A program made the position numbers and the translations under genes. 64,000 bases of DNA from Arthrobacter sp. (lineage in GTDB: Bacteria; Actinomycetota; Actinomycetes; Actinomycetales; Micrococcaceae): NCBI GenBank assembly GCA_031277795.1, contig JAITLQ010000018.1:372001-436000 (forward strand), in the 5' to 3' direction. Numbering within the stretch: the first letter of the stretch is position 1; each line of letters begins with the position of its first letter. Below the pieces are notes generated by a model, which searched no databases, had not been told where the DNA came from, and worked only from the letters and a program-made list of their open reading frames with translations. Shown here piece after piece: positions 53,814 through 62,190 of this stretch.

Positions 53814-55154
53814 ATGGATCGTCAGCAAGAGTTCGTCCTGCGCACCATCGAGGAGCGGGACGTTCGATTCGTCCGCCTGTGGTTCACCGACGTGGCCGGG
53901 TCGCTCAAGTCGATCGCCCTGGCCCCGGCCGAGGTGGAGGGCGCGTTCTCGGAGGGCCTGGGCTTCGACGGCTCGGCCATCGAGGGGCTCTCACGCATCT
54001 CCGAGGCGGACATGCTGTTGCGCCCGGATCCGTCCACCTTCCAGATCCTGCCCTGGCGCGGCGAGGTTGAGCCGACCAGCCGCATGTTCTGCGACATCCT
54101 CACCCCGGACGGGGAGCCGGCCACGGCCGATCCCCGCAACGTGCTGCGCCGCCAGCTCGAGGTGGCGGCAGACATGGGCTTCACGGCCTACACGCACCCG
54201 GAGGTGGAGTTCTACCTCCTGAAGTCCGAGGAGCTGGGCGCTGACGGTCAGCCCCGCCCCGTCGACCACGGCGGCTACTTCGACCACGTCCCCGGCGGCG
54301 TGGGCCAGGACTTCCGTCGCCAGGCGGTCATGATGCTCGAGGCCGTCGGCGTCTCGGTGGAGTTCAGCCACCACGAGAACGGTCCGGGCCAGAACGAGAT
54401 CGACCTGCGCTACGCGGACGCCCTCACCACGGCGGATAACCTCATGACCTTCCGCACGGTGGTCAAGGAGGTGGCCCTGCAACAGGGCATCTACGCCACC
54501 TTCATGCCCAAGCCCTTCGCCCAGCACCCCGGCTCCGGCATGCACACGCACTTCTCGCTCTTCGAGGGCGATCGCAATGCGTTCTTCGAGGCCGGTCAGG
54601 AGTACCAGCTCTCCACGACGGCGCGCCAGTTCATCGCCGGCATCCTGAAGCACGCCCCCGAGCTCACGGCCGTCACGAACCAGTTCGTGAACTCCTACAA
54701 GCGCATGTGGGGCGGCGGCGAGGCCCCGAGCCACGTCTCCTGGGGCCACAACAACCGCTCGGCCTTGGTGCGCGTGCCGCTCTACAAGCCGGACAAGGGC
54801 CAGAGCGCGCGCGTCGAGTACCGCGGCATCGACTCGGCGTGCAATCCCTACCTGGCCTACGCCGTCGTCCTGGGCGCCGGCCTGAAGGGCATCCGCGAGG
54901 GCTACGAGCTGGGCCCCGCCGCCGAGGACGATGTGTGGAGCCTGACGACGGCCGAGCGCCGCGCCCTGGGCCACGACCCGCTGCCTGGCTCGCTGCACGA
55001 CGCGATCCGGGCCATGGAGAACTCCGAGCTCATCGCCGAGATCCTCGGCGAGCAGGTCTTCGACGCCTTCCTGCGCAACAAGGCGGAGGAATGGGACGCG
55101 TACCGCCACGACGTGAGCCCCTTCGAGCTGAACCGCTACCTCGGCATCCTCTGA
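53814..55154 (+). CDS. glnA2: Glutamine synthetase, GlnA2-type (GSI family)
   Basis: 446-aa ATP-dependent ligase of the type-I dodecameric family, similar to mycobacterial GlnA2. Motifs are FRFVRLWFTDVAGSLKSI-like beta-grasp start, EVEFYLL, NEIDLRYADALTTADN, HPGSGMHTHFSLF (catalytic ATP loop), and NRSALVRVPLYKP. The site matching the GlnE target tyrosine of GlnA1 reads DDVWSLTTAE with Trp375, so it cannot be adenylylated there. ATG 53814 has GGGAGAGGG upstream. It is followed three bases later by glnE. In mycobacteria the homologous enzyme contributes less to glutamine synthesis than GlnA1. Confidence 0.93.
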   Translation: MDRQQEFVLRTIEERDVRFVRLWFTDVAGSLKSIALAPAEVEGAFSEGLGFDGSAIEGLSRISEADMLLRPDPSTFQILPWRGEVEPTSRMFCDILTPDGEPATADPRNVLRRQLEVAADMGFTAYTHPEVEFYLLKSEELGADGQPRPVDHGGYFDHVPGGVGQDFRRQAVMMLEAVGVSVEFSHHENGPGQNEIDLRYADALTTADNLMTFRTVVKEVALQQGIYATFMPKPFAQHPGSGMHTHFSLFEGDRNAFFEAGQEYQLSTTARQFIAGILKHAPELTAVTNQFVNSYKRMWGGGEAPSHVSWGHNNRSALVRVPLYKPDKGQSARVEYRGIDSACNPYLAYAVVLGAGLKGIREGYELGPAAEDDVWSLTTAERRALGHDPLPGSLHDAIRAMENSELIAEILGEQVFDAFLRNKAEEWDAYRHDVSPFELNRYLGIL

Positions 55155-55156
55155 AG

Positions 55157-58100
55157 GTGGCTCTCTCGAGGCGCGCGCTCATCGCCGCCGGCCTGCTTGA
55201 CGTGGAGCGCGCCGAGCGGCTCCTCGGCTCGCCCGAGTTCGAGGGCGCCGACCCCGAGAGGCTGCTGCGGGGCCTGGCCCTCGCCGCCGACCCGGATCAG
55301 GCCCTCATGGGTCTGCTGCGCATCGCCGAGCGCGAGCCGCGCGTCGTTGAGCTGGCGGACGATGTCATGGCGCATCACCCGCTCTTCAGGCTCCTGGGCG
55401 CCTCGGAGGCGCTGGGAGACTTCCTGGCCAGGCACCCGGAGCACCTGGGCCTGCTGGCGCTGACCCGCGAGCTGGACTTCCTGCCGGCCGAGCCGGAGCA
55501 CCTGCGCCACGAGCTGCTCACTGCCGTGGGGGCCGACCCCTCGGCACCCACCCCGGTGGCCGGCCTCGTGGGCACCGAGGGGGCCGCCGCCTTGCGGGTG
55601 GCCTACCGGGCCGCCCTCGTGGATCTTGCCACGCGCGACGTCTGCGCCGCCGATCCCACGGCCGCCGTGGGCTGGGTGGCCGTGGAACTGGCCGATCTGG
55701 CCGCCGCCGCCGTGGAGGGCGCGCTCGCGATCGCCCGCGCCGAGGTGCGCGCGGCGCACCCGGGGCTGGACACCGACGGCGTGCGGTTGGCCGTGATCGG
55801 CATGGGCAAGTGCGGCGCCCGCGAGCTCAACTACATCTCCGACGTCGACGTCATCTACGTGCACGCCACCCGCGAGGGCCTGGACGAAGCGAGCGAGGCG
55901 GCGGCCGCCACGATCGCGGCCCAGCTGATCAAGGCCACCACCAAGGCGGTCTCGTCACCCGGCATCGAGCCGGCCCTGTGGGAGCTTGACGCGAATCTGC
56001 GCCCGGAGGGCAAGGACGGCGCGCTCTCGCGCACGCTGGACTCGCACGTGAGCTATTGGAAGCGGTGGGCCCACGACTGGGAGTTCCAGGCCCTGCTCAA
56101 GGCCCGCACCATCGCCGGAGACCTGGCCCTCGGCGCCGCCTACGAGGCGGAGGCGGCGCCGTTCGTCTGGTCCTCCTCACAGCGCCCCGGCTTCGTCGAA
56201 TCGGTGCAGCACATGCGCCAGCGCGTCACGGACAACATCCCGGCCGCGGAGGTGGATCGACAGATCAAGCTCGGCCCCGGCGGCCTGCGCGATGTCGAGT
56301 TCACGGTGCAGCTGCTGCAGCTCGTGCACGGGCGCATCGACGAGACCCTGCGCGTGCGCGGCACGCTCCCCGCGCTCAAGGCGCTCTCGAAGTCCGCGTA
56401 CATCTCGCGCGAGGACGCCCACGACTTCGGCCGCGACTACCGACAGCTGCGGCTGCTCGAGCACCGCATCCAGCTCAAGTTCATGCGCCGCACGCACCTC
56501 ATGCCCACGGCCGGGGCGCAGCTGCGCGTCCTGGCCCGCGGCGTCGTCGAGGTGGGCGCCAAGGACCTCACGAGCGCGGACGACGTCCTGAAGCTGTGGC
56601 AGGGGACCAAGCGCCGCGTGCGCGGCCTGCACCAGAAGCTCTTCTTCCGCCCCCTCCTCTCCACGGCCGCCCGGCTGGGCGACGACGAGGTGCGCCTGAG
56701 CCCCGAGGCGGCCCAGGCCCGCCTCGCCGCCCTCGGCTACGCGGATCCCCGCCAGGCCATGGCGCACATCGGGGCGCTCACCGCCGGTGTGTCCCGCTCG
56801 GCCGCCCTCCAGCGTCAGCTGCTTCCCGTGCTCCTGGGCTGGATGGCCGAGGGCGTTGACCCGGACGCGGCCCTGCTCGGCTTCCGTCGGCTCTCGGAGG
56901 CCCTCGGCACCACCCACTGGTTCCTCGCGATGCTGCGCGACTCGGCGGCGGGTGCCGAGCGCCTGTGCCGCATCCTCGGCACCTCCCGCATGGCGACCGA
57001 TCTGCTCGAGGTCTCCCCGGAGGCGACGGCCTGGCTGGGCGACGACGCCGAACTGGTCCCGCGCGACGTCGAGAAGCTCTGGGGCGAGATCTCCTCCAAA
57101 CTGGATCGGCACGCGAGCGATCCGGAGGCCGGGATGCGCCTCGTGCGGCTCCTGCGCCGTCGCGAGCAGCTGCGCATCGCGCTGGCGGACGGCGCCGACC
57201 TGCTCGGCGCCGAGGGGGTGGGCCACGCGTTGGCCGACACGGACCGCGCCACGATTCTTGGCGCCCTGCGCGTGGCGGAGCAGCAGGAGTACGCAGAGCA
57301 CGGCGAGGCCACGCGCCTGCTCATCGTGGCCATGGGCCGTCAGGGCGGGCGCGAGATCGGCTACGGTTCCGACGCCGACGTGCTTTACGTTCACCGGCCC
57401 CTGCCCGGGGCAGACGAGGAGGCGGCGGCCGCGCAGGCCCTGCGCCTGGCCCAGGCGGTGGGCGCGCTGCTGCAGCGACCGCTCGCCCCCGCCGTGCAGG
57501 CCGAGCGCCGGCTGCAGCTGGACGCCGATCTGCGCCCGGAGGGGCGCCAAGGCCCGCTCGTGCGCACCCTGGAGTCCTACGCCGAGTACTACGAGCGCTG
57601 GGCCGCCACGTGGGAGCGCCAGGCGCTGCTGCGCGCGCGCCCGCTGGCCGGGGACGACGCCCTGGCCGCCGCCTTCGTGGCCGCCATCGATCCGGTGCGC
57701 TACGAGCGCGGCCTGAGCGCGGCGCAGACCACGGAGATCAAGCGCATGAAGGCCAGGGTCGAGGGGGAGCGGCTCCCGCGCGGCGCCGACCCCAAGCGCC
57801 ACCTCAAGCTGGGCCCGGGCGGACTCTCCGACGTGGAATGGGTGGCCCAGACGCTGCAGCTGCGCCACGCCGCCGAGGTACCGGCCCTGCGGGTGACCGG
57901 CACGCTCGACGCCCTGCGCGCCGCGACGGCCGCCGGGCTGCTCGACCCGGAGGCCGCGCGCGACCTCGAGGACGCGTGGCTGCTCGCCACCGACGCGCGT
58001 TCGGCGGTGGTGGCGTGCACCGGCCGGGCCGGGGACTCCCTGCCCACCAACCGCCAGGAGCTGCGCGCCGTGGCCCAGTGGATCGGCTACGGCAAGGATC

Positions 58101-58189
58101 GGGCCGCGGCGCTCGAGGAGGACTGGATGCGCACCGCCCGGCACGCCAGGGCGGCCTTCGAGGCCTTCTTCTACCCGGACGCGTCGTGA
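55157..58189 (+). CDS. glnE: Glutamine synthetase adenylyltransferase GlnE
   Basis: Bifunctional regulator, 1010 aa: the N-terminal domain removes AMP and the C-terminal domain adds AMP to glutamine synthetase. Two nucleotidyltransferase domains are visible: GMGKCGARELNYISDVDVIYVH near residue 215 and AMGRQGGREIGYGSDADVLYVH near 725, each with the paired aspartates of the superfamily (DVDV, DADV); the metal-binding PGGLRDVEFTVQ and PGGLSDVEWVAQ segments mark the catalytic cores. GTG 55157 lies three bases after glnA2. Its substrate is expected to be GlnA1 (59720-61144), which has the tyrosine, not GlnA2. Its stop overlaps pabB by four bases. Confidence 0.95.
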   Translation: MALSRRALIAAGLLDVERAERLLGSPEFEGADPERLLRGLALAADPDQALMGLLRIAEREPRVVELADDVMAHHPLFRLLGASEALGDFLARHPEHLGLLALTRELDFLPAEPEHLRHELLTAVGADPSAPTPVAGLVGTEGAAALRVAYRAALVDLATRDVCAADPTAAVGWVAVELADLAAAAVEGALAIARAEVRAAHPGLDTDGVRLAVIGMGKCGARELNYISDVDVIYVHATREGLDEASEAAAATIAAQLIKATTKAVSSPGIEPALWELDANLRPEGKDGALSRTLDSHVSYWKRWAHDWEFQALLKARTIAGDLALGAAYEAEAAPFVWSSSQRPGFVESVQHMRQRVTDNIPAAEVDRQIKLGPGGLRDVEFTVQLLQLVHGRIDETLRVRGTLPALKALSKSAYISREDAHDFGRDYRQLRLLEHRIQLKFMRRTHLMPTAGAQLRVLARGVVEVGAKDLTSADDVLKLWQGTKRRVRGLHQKLFFRPLLSTAARLGDDEVRLSPEAAQARLAALGYADPRQAMAHIGALTAGVSRSAALQRQLLPVLLGWMAEGVDPDAALLGFRRLSEALGTTHWFLAMLRDSAAGAERLCRILGTSRMATDLLEVSPEATAWLGDDAELVPRDVEKLWGEISSKLDRHASDPEAGMRLVRLLRRREQLRIALADGADLLGAEGVGHALADTDRATILGALRVAEQQEYAEHGEATRLLIVAMGRQGGREIGYGSDADVLYVHRPLPGADEEAAAAQALRLAQAVGALLQRPLAPAVQAERRLQLDADLRPEGRQGPLVRTLESYAEYYERWAATWERQALLRARPLAGDDALAAAFVAAIDPVRYERGLSAAQTTEIKRMKARVEGERLPRGADPKRHLKLGPGGLSDVEWVAQTLQLRHAAEVPALRVTGTLDALRAATAAGLLDPEAARDLEDAWLLATDARSAVVACTGRAGDSLPTNRQELRAVAQWIGYGKDRAAALEEDWMRTARHARAAFEAFFYPDAS

Positions 58190-59613
58190 ACCCCGTGCCC
58201 CCGCCGGACGCCCCGGCGCTCTACGCCCGCGCGCTGTGGGAGGCGGGCGAGGACCTCGCCTGGCTCGAGGACGCCTCCGCGGGCACGGCCGTCATCGGCA
58301 CCGGTCCCCGCGTGGGAGCGGGGGAGTGGGAGGCCGCCATGGGCGCCCTGCCCGCCGGCACCCGCTCCACCCAGCCCGGCCTGGGCTGGGTCGGCTTCGT
58401 CGACTTCGCCTGGATGCTGGGTCGGCTCGGCCTGGGTGCGGTCAACGAGCCGGCCTCCGCCTTCCTGCGCATCAGGGGCGCCCTCGCCTTCGGCGTGGAC
58501 GGCGCGCGCTGGATCCAGGAGGAGCCAGGTGAGACACCGCCCGACGCCGCCGGGCCGGGTCCGGCCGCCCGGCTCGCCGACGCGCGGGCCACGGCCGAGG
58601 CGCGGCTGCTGGCCGCCCTGCGCTCGGCCGAGGGGCCGGCGCAGCCGGCCCCCTCCGCCGCCGCCCCCGCCGCCGCCCCCGCCGCCGCCCCCGCGGCACC
58701 CGGCGAGCCCGGTGAGCCCGGGCGGGCGACGCAAGCGCTCGCCGTCGGGCCCTCCGCCGCCTCCTCACAGACCCAGCCCGCCGATCCCGCCGCCCGGGCG
58801 GTGTGGCGGCAAGACGGCGCCGGCTACGCCCTCGCCGTGCGTGAGATCCTGGCCCGGATCGCGGACGGCGACGCGTACGTGGTGTGCCTGACCACGGCCG
58901 TTGACGTGCCCGGTGCGTTCGACGCGCTCGAGACCTTCCTCGCGTTGCGCGCCGCGCACCCCACGCACCACCTCGCGCTCATCAGGATCGGGGACGTGGC
59001 GCTCGTGGCGGCCTCGCCCGAGCTGTTCCTGCGCGTCGAGGGCGGCCGGCGGGCCACGACCGTCCCGATCAAGGGCACGCGACCTCGCGGTGCCACGCCA
59101 GCCGAGGACGCGGCCCTGGCCGCCGAGTTGGCCGCAGATCCCAAAGAACGGGCCGAGAACCTCATGGTGGTCGACGTGGCGCGCAACGACCTCTCGCGCG
59201 TCTGCGAGCCCGGTTCGGTCGCTGTGCCGCGCTTCCGCGAGGTGGAGAGCTACCCGGGGGTGCACCAGCTCGTGTCGGAGGTCTCCGGGACGCTCCGCCA
59301 AGGAACCAGCGTCCTCGAGGTGTTGGGCTCGCTGGCCCCCGGCACCTCCATGACGGGCGCGCCCAAGCGCCGCGCGGCGCAGATCGCCGCCTCGCTCGAG
59401 CCGGGCGGGCGCGGCATCTACTCTGGCGCGTTCGGGTGGATCGGGGCGGGCGGCTGTCTCGACCTGGCGATGAGCATCCGCTGCGCCGTCATCACGCCGG
59501 AGCGCGCCATGATCGGCGTGGGCGGAGGCATTACCGCGGACTCCGTGCCGGAGGCCGAATGGGCCGAGGCGCGGCTCAAGGCCAGGGCCACGCTCGCGGC
59601 CCTGCGGCACTAG
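58186..59613 (+). CDS. pabB: Aminodeoxychorismate synthase component I (PabB-like)
   Basis: 475-aa chorismate-utilising enzyme that makes 4-amino-4-deoxychorismate for folate. The C-terminal chorismate-binding domain contains VPIKGTRPRG; the lysine (Lys296) in PIKGT is the PabB-type residue, in contrast to PIAGT of anthranilate synthase TrpE. Further motifs are NLMVVDVARNDLSRV, EVESYPGVHQLVSEV, GTSMTGAPKRRA, GIYSGAFGWI and GVGGGITADS. An Ala/Pro linker (about 155-180) encoded by a 12-bp tandem repeat separates the divergent N-terminal domain. GTG 58186 overlaps the glnE stop. No pabA or pabC is nearby. Confidence 0.88.
   Translation: MNPVPPPDAPALYARALWEAGEDLAWLEDASAGTAVIGTGPRVGAGEWEAAMGALPAGTRSTQPGLGWVGFVDFAWMLGRLGLGAVNEPASAFLRIRGALAFGVDGARWIQEEPGETPPDAAGPGPAARLADARATAEARLLAALRSAEGPAQPAPSAAAPAAAPAAAPAAPGEPGEPGRATQALAVGPSAASSQTQPADPAARAVWRQDGAGYALAVREILARIADGDAYVVCLTTAVDVPGAFDALETFLALRAAHPTHHLALIRIGDVALVAASPELFLRVEGGRRATTVPIKGTRPRGATPAEDAALAAELAADPKERAENLMVVDVARNDLSRVCEPGSVAVPRFREVESYPGVHQLVSEVSGTLRQGTSVLEVLGSLAPGTSMTGAPKRRAAQIAASLEPGGRGIYSGAFGWIGAGGCLDLAMSIRCAVITPERAMIGVGGGITADSVPEAEWAEARLKARATLAALRH
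58657..58692 (+). repeat. 12-bp tandem repeat, three exact units, inside pabB
   Basis: GCCGCCGCCCCC at 58657, 58669 and 58681, encoding the Ala-Ala-Ala-Pro-type linker. As 12 is a multiple of three, gain or loss of a unit keeps the frame. Confidence 0.9.
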
Positions 59614-59662
59614 CGAGCCTTGTCTCGCACAAGCCTCGCCCCTCCAGCCCTCGAACAGCAAA

Positions 59663-59695
59663 CGGCGCCCCTCCCCGACAAGGGGAGGGGCGCCG
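59663..59695. terminator. Bidirectional terminator between pabB and glnA1
   Basis: Perfect 14-bp stem CGGCGCCCCTCCCC (59663-59676) with 59682-59695, loop GACAA. The genes converge on it. Confidence 0.85.
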
Positions 59696-59719
59696 CCGAG
59701 CGCTACAGGCTACCGGCGA

Positions 59720-61144
59720 TCAGACGCCGTAGTACAGCTGGTACTCGAGCGGGGACACGCGCGCGGAGAGCGGGGTGACCTCGTTGTCGTACTTGTAGTC
59801 GATCCAGGTCTGGATGAGGTCCTCGGTGAAGACGTCGCCGGCCAACAGGAACTCGTGGTCCTCGCGCAGGGCCTCGAGGGCCTCGGAGAGGGAGGCGGGG
59901 GCCTTCTGGATGTCCTTGGCCTCCTCGGCGGGCAGCTCGTAGAGATCCTTGTCGATCGGCTCGGCCGGCTCGATGCGGTTGCGGATGCCGTCGATGCCGG
60001 CCATCAGCTGGGCGGCGAAGGCCAGGTACGGGTTCGAGGAGGCGTCCGGCGCGCGGAACTCCAGGCGCTTGGCCTTCGGGTTCGAGCCGGTGATCGGGAT
60101 ACGGATGCCGGCGGAGCGGTTGCCCTGCGAGTACACCATGTTGACCGGGGCCTCGAAGCCCTTCACGAGGCGCTTGTAGGAGTTCACCGTGGGGTTGGTG
60201 AAGGCCAGGACGGCGGAGGCGTGCTTGAGCAGGCCACCGATGTACCAGCGCGCAACGTCGGAGAGGTTGGCGTAGCCCTTCTCGTCGTAGAAGAGCGGCT
60301 CGGAGCCGTTCCACAGCGACTGGTGGCAGTGCATGCCGGAACCGTTGTCATCGTGCAGCGGCTTGGGCATGAAGGTGGCGGACTTGCCCCACTCGTTGGC
60401 CACGTTCTTCACGATGTACTTGAACTTCAGCAGGTCATCGGCCGCGTGGGTCAGCGTGTTGAACTTGTAGTTGATCTCGGCCTGGCCGGCGGCGCCCACC
60501 TCGTGGTGGGAGCGCTCGACCTCGAGGCCGGCGGCGTCGAGCTGCAGGCAGATCTCGTCGCGCAGGTCGGCCTGCTTGTCGAACGGGGCCACCGGGAAGT
60601 AGCCGCCCTTGATGGGGGTCTTGTAGCCCTGGTTGCCGCCCTCCTCGACGCGGCCCGTGTTCCACGGGGCCTCGATGGAGTCGACGGCGAAGAACGAGTT
60701 GTGCGAGTCGGTGTTGTAACGCACGTCGTCGAAGATGAAGAACTCGGCCTCGGAGGCAAAGAACGCGATATCGGCGATGCCGGTGGAGGCCAGGTAGGCC
60801 TCGGCGCGCTCGGCCACGCCGCGGGGGTCGCGGTGGTAGGGATCGCCCGTGCGGGGGTTCACGATGGAGAAGTTCATCGCGAGGGTCTTCTCCTGGCGGA
60901 ACGGATCCAGGAAGGCGGTCTTCACGTCGGGGATGAGCTGCATGTCCGACTCGGCGATGCCCTGGAAGCCGCGGATGGAGGAACCATCGAAGAGCTGACC
61001 GTTGACGAAGAAGTCGGCGTCGACCGACTTGGCCGGGACGTTGAAGTGCTGCTGCACGCCCGGAAGATCGGTGAAGCGGATGTCGACGAACTTGACGTCC
61101 TCGTCCTTGATGAACGCGAGGACTTCCTCGGGGCTGGTGAACAC
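59720..61144 (-). CDS. glnA: Glutamine synthetase GlnA1 (GSI-beta)
   Basis: 474-aa main glutamine synthetase, forming dodecamers in the cytoplasm. Motifs are [18 protein letters not shown] (N-terminal), [39 protein letters not shown]-type ATP loop, [23 protein letters not shown], and the adenylylation loop DLYELPAEE with Tyr402, equivalent to the GlnE target tyrosine. GTG 61144 is used because CAGGAG lies seven to eight bases upstream and the following residues match the family start; the frame remains open far upstream without resemblance. The GlnR-like box at 61242-61257 suggests activation under nitrogen limitation. Confidence 0.97.
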   Translation of the reverse strand: MFTSPEEVLAFIKDEDVKFVDIRFTDLPGVQQHFNVPAKSVDADFFVNGQLFDGSSIRGFQGIAESDMQLIPDVKTAFLDPFRQEKTLAMNFSIVNPRTGDPYHRDPRGVAERAEAYLASTGIADIAFFASEAEFFIFDDVRYNTDSHNSFFAVDSIEAPWNTGRVEEGGNQGYKTPIKGGYFPVAPFDKQADLRDEICLQLDAAGLEVERSHHEVGAAGQAEINYKFNTLTHAADDLLKFKYIVKNVANEWGKSATFMPKPLHDDNGSGMHCHQSLWNGSEPLFYDEKGYANLSDVARWYIGGLLKHASAVLAFTNPTVNSYKRLVKGFEAPVNMVYSQGNRSAGIRIPITGSNPKAKRLEFRAPDASSNPYLAFAAQLMAGIDGIRNRIEPAEPIDKDLYELPAEEAKDIQKAPASLSEALEALREDHEFLLAGDVFTEDLIQTWIDYKYDNEVTPLSARVSPLEYQLYYGV

Positions 61145-61203
61145 GAGTGGCTCCTGTGTCGAGAGAGTAGCTGTCCGGGCCTTCAGACCCGTTTGCGGTT
61201 CCA

Positions 61204-61209
61204 ACTCTA
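61204..61209 (-). promoter_or_regulatory. -10 box of glnA1
   Basis: Minus-strand TAGAGT, about 60 bp upstream of the start codon; no -35 box at 16-18 bp, which fits an activator-dependent promoter. Confidence 0.5.
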
Positions 61210-61241
61210 CGAAGTTGCGGTGACTTGACGGTGTCCCGAGT

Positions 61242-61257
61242 GTTTCCGGCGTGTAAC
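61242..61257 (-). promoter_or_regulatory. GlnR-like box of glnA1
   Basis: Minus-strand GTTAC-N6-GAAAC, a perfect match to the streptomycete GlnR consensus half-pair GTNAC-N6-GAAAC. Its centre is about 52 bases upstream of the start expected from the TAGAGT box, a typical activator position. Confidence 0.65.
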
Positions 61258-61278
61258 ACTGGCGCGGGAAGCCGCAAA

Positions 61279-61306
61279 TTGGCAGACTGCCGCGCTGAAT
61301 TAGACT
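61279..61306 (+). promoter_or_regulatory. Leaderless promoter of the RDD gene
   Basis: TTGGCA (-35, 61279-61284), 16-bp spacer, TAGACT (-10, 61301-61306), then six bases to ATG 61313. It is the best leaderless candidate in the window because both boxes are good. Confidence 0.65.
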
Positions 61307-61312
61307 GGTGGC

Positions 61313-61774
61313 ATGACTGAGAAGGATCCAGAGCGCATCACCAGGGCAGATCTCGGTTCCTGGATCTCCGGCCCGCCGCAGCTGCAGACGCAGGCCTTCC
61401 CTGGCGAGCGCATGGGCCGCCCGCAGTCGGGCCCCGGGTCCCTCGCCCGCTGGGGGCGTCGCATCGGGGGCATCCTCATCGATTGGGGCCTCGCCTACGC
61501 CATCTCCCTCATCTTCTGGAGCGGCAACGAGTGGGTCACCCTGAGCCTCTTCGCCGCCATGACCCTGCTGGGCGTGTGCCTCTTCGGCCACAGCGTGGGG
61601 CACCGCGTCCTGGGCATGCAGGTGCAGAAGCTCTCCGGCGCGCCTGTGCGTCCGCTGGACGGGCTCATCCGCACGCTCCTCGTGCTCCTCGTGGTGCCGC
61701 CCTTCATCCAGGACGCCGACACCCGCGGCCTGCACGACCGCGCCCGCGGCACGGTCCTGGTGCGCATCCGCTAG
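61313..61774 (+). CDS. RDD family membrane protein
   Basis: 153-aa protein with the RDD signature: a N-terminal cytoplasmic part, an [21 protein letters not shown] helix with Arg and Asp, a second and third hydrophobic segment, [17 protein letters not shown], and [15 protein letters not shown] near the end. Function of the family is unknown; some members are proposed as ion or Na+/H+ exchangers. It is divergent from glnA1, a conserved neighbourhood in actinobacteria. ATG 61313 is at the predicted transcription start, without a ribosome-binding site. Confidence 0.9.
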   Translation: MTEKDPERITRADLGSWISGPPQLQTQAFPGERMGRPQSGPGSLARWGRRIGGILIDWGLAYAISLIFWSGNEWVTLSLFAAMTLLGVCLFGHSVGHRVLGMQVQKLSGAPVRPLDGLIRTLLVLLVVPPFIQDADTRGLHDRARGTVLVRIR

Positions 61775-61795
61775 CCTCACCGCCTTCACGCAGCA

Positions 61796-61830
61796 GGGGT
61801 GGGCCGCCCGCCGGGGCGGCCCACCCCCTT
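61796..61830 (+). terminator. Terminator of the RDD gene
   Basis: Perfect 14-bp stem GGGGTGGGCCGCCC (61796-61809) with 61814-61827, loop GCCG, followed by CTT. Confidence 0.85.
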
Positions 61831-61893
61831 CTCGTCGGCACCGTTGTCACTGCGTGGGGGATCGTGAGTGCCCGACGGCGGGGCGCCGGGTGG

Positions 61894-61995
61894 GCGGCGC
61901 GCCTCGCCTGGGGCGGGAGTCACCGAGGTGAGCGCTGGGGCGATGCCCAGTGCGGCGCGCCTCGCCGGGGGCGTGGTCCACGGAGGCGAGGCGGG
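61894..61995. repeat. Imperfect direct repeat, 58-bp spacing
   Basis: Two copies of about 40 bp starting GCGGCGCGCCTCGCC at 61894 and 61952; the first 15 bases are identical and the remainder agree at most positions (GGGGCG, CAC, GAGG). Confidence 0.6.
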
Positions 61996-62050
61996 CGCTC
62001 GAGGGACCCGGCCGCCGTCGTGCACCGGAGGGCGGCGGCGCCGGAAAGCG

Positions 62051-62110
62051 ACGGCCCGATCGCTGCGCCACGGCGTGAAGCTTCCGGCCGTCCTGCAGCG
62101 ATCGGGCCGT
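62051..62110. repeat. Nested inverted repeat
   Basis: Outer arms ACGGCCCGATCGCTGC (62051-62066) and its exact complement (62095-62110); inside, ACGGC/GCCGT (62070-62074, 62087-62091) around the palindrome GAAGCTTC (62077-62084). Confidence 0.8.
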
Positions 62111-62126
62111 TGAGGCACACACAAAG

Positions 62127-62165
62127 CGGTGGGCCGCCTCCCTGAGAAAGGGAGGCGGCCCACCG
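62127..62165 (-). terminator. Terminator of the DUF4191 gene
   Basis: Perfect 17-bp stem CGGTGGGCCGCCTCCCT (62127-62143) with 62149-62165, loop GAGAA. On the minus strand it follows the stop at 62191 and is trailed by CTTTG. Confidence 0.85.
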
Positions 62166-62190
62166 TGTGGTCCATGGCCTGCGTGGCGGC

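Larger units (their letters stand above)
61775..62190. other. Gene-free region rich in inverted and direct repeats
   Basis: 416 bp between the converging RDD and DUF4191 genes. It holds two terminators (61796-61830 and 62127-62165), a 58-bp-spaced imperfect direct repeat (61894 and 61952, both starting GCGGCGCGCCTCGCC) and a nested palindrome (62051-62110). No convincing gene; the open frames encode only Arg/Pro/Gly-rich sequence. Confidence 0.65.

Noticed and set aside
59720-61789. 689-codon form of glnA1 with an extended N-terminus
   Set aside because: The added residues have no glutamine synthetase similarity and overlap the RDD gene in antisense; GTG 61144 has a good ribosome-binding site and the correct family N-terminus.
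61483-62145. Open frame across the repeat-rich gap after the RDD gene
   Set aside because: Overlaps the RDD gene in another frame, runs through two terminators, and has no recognisable domain.
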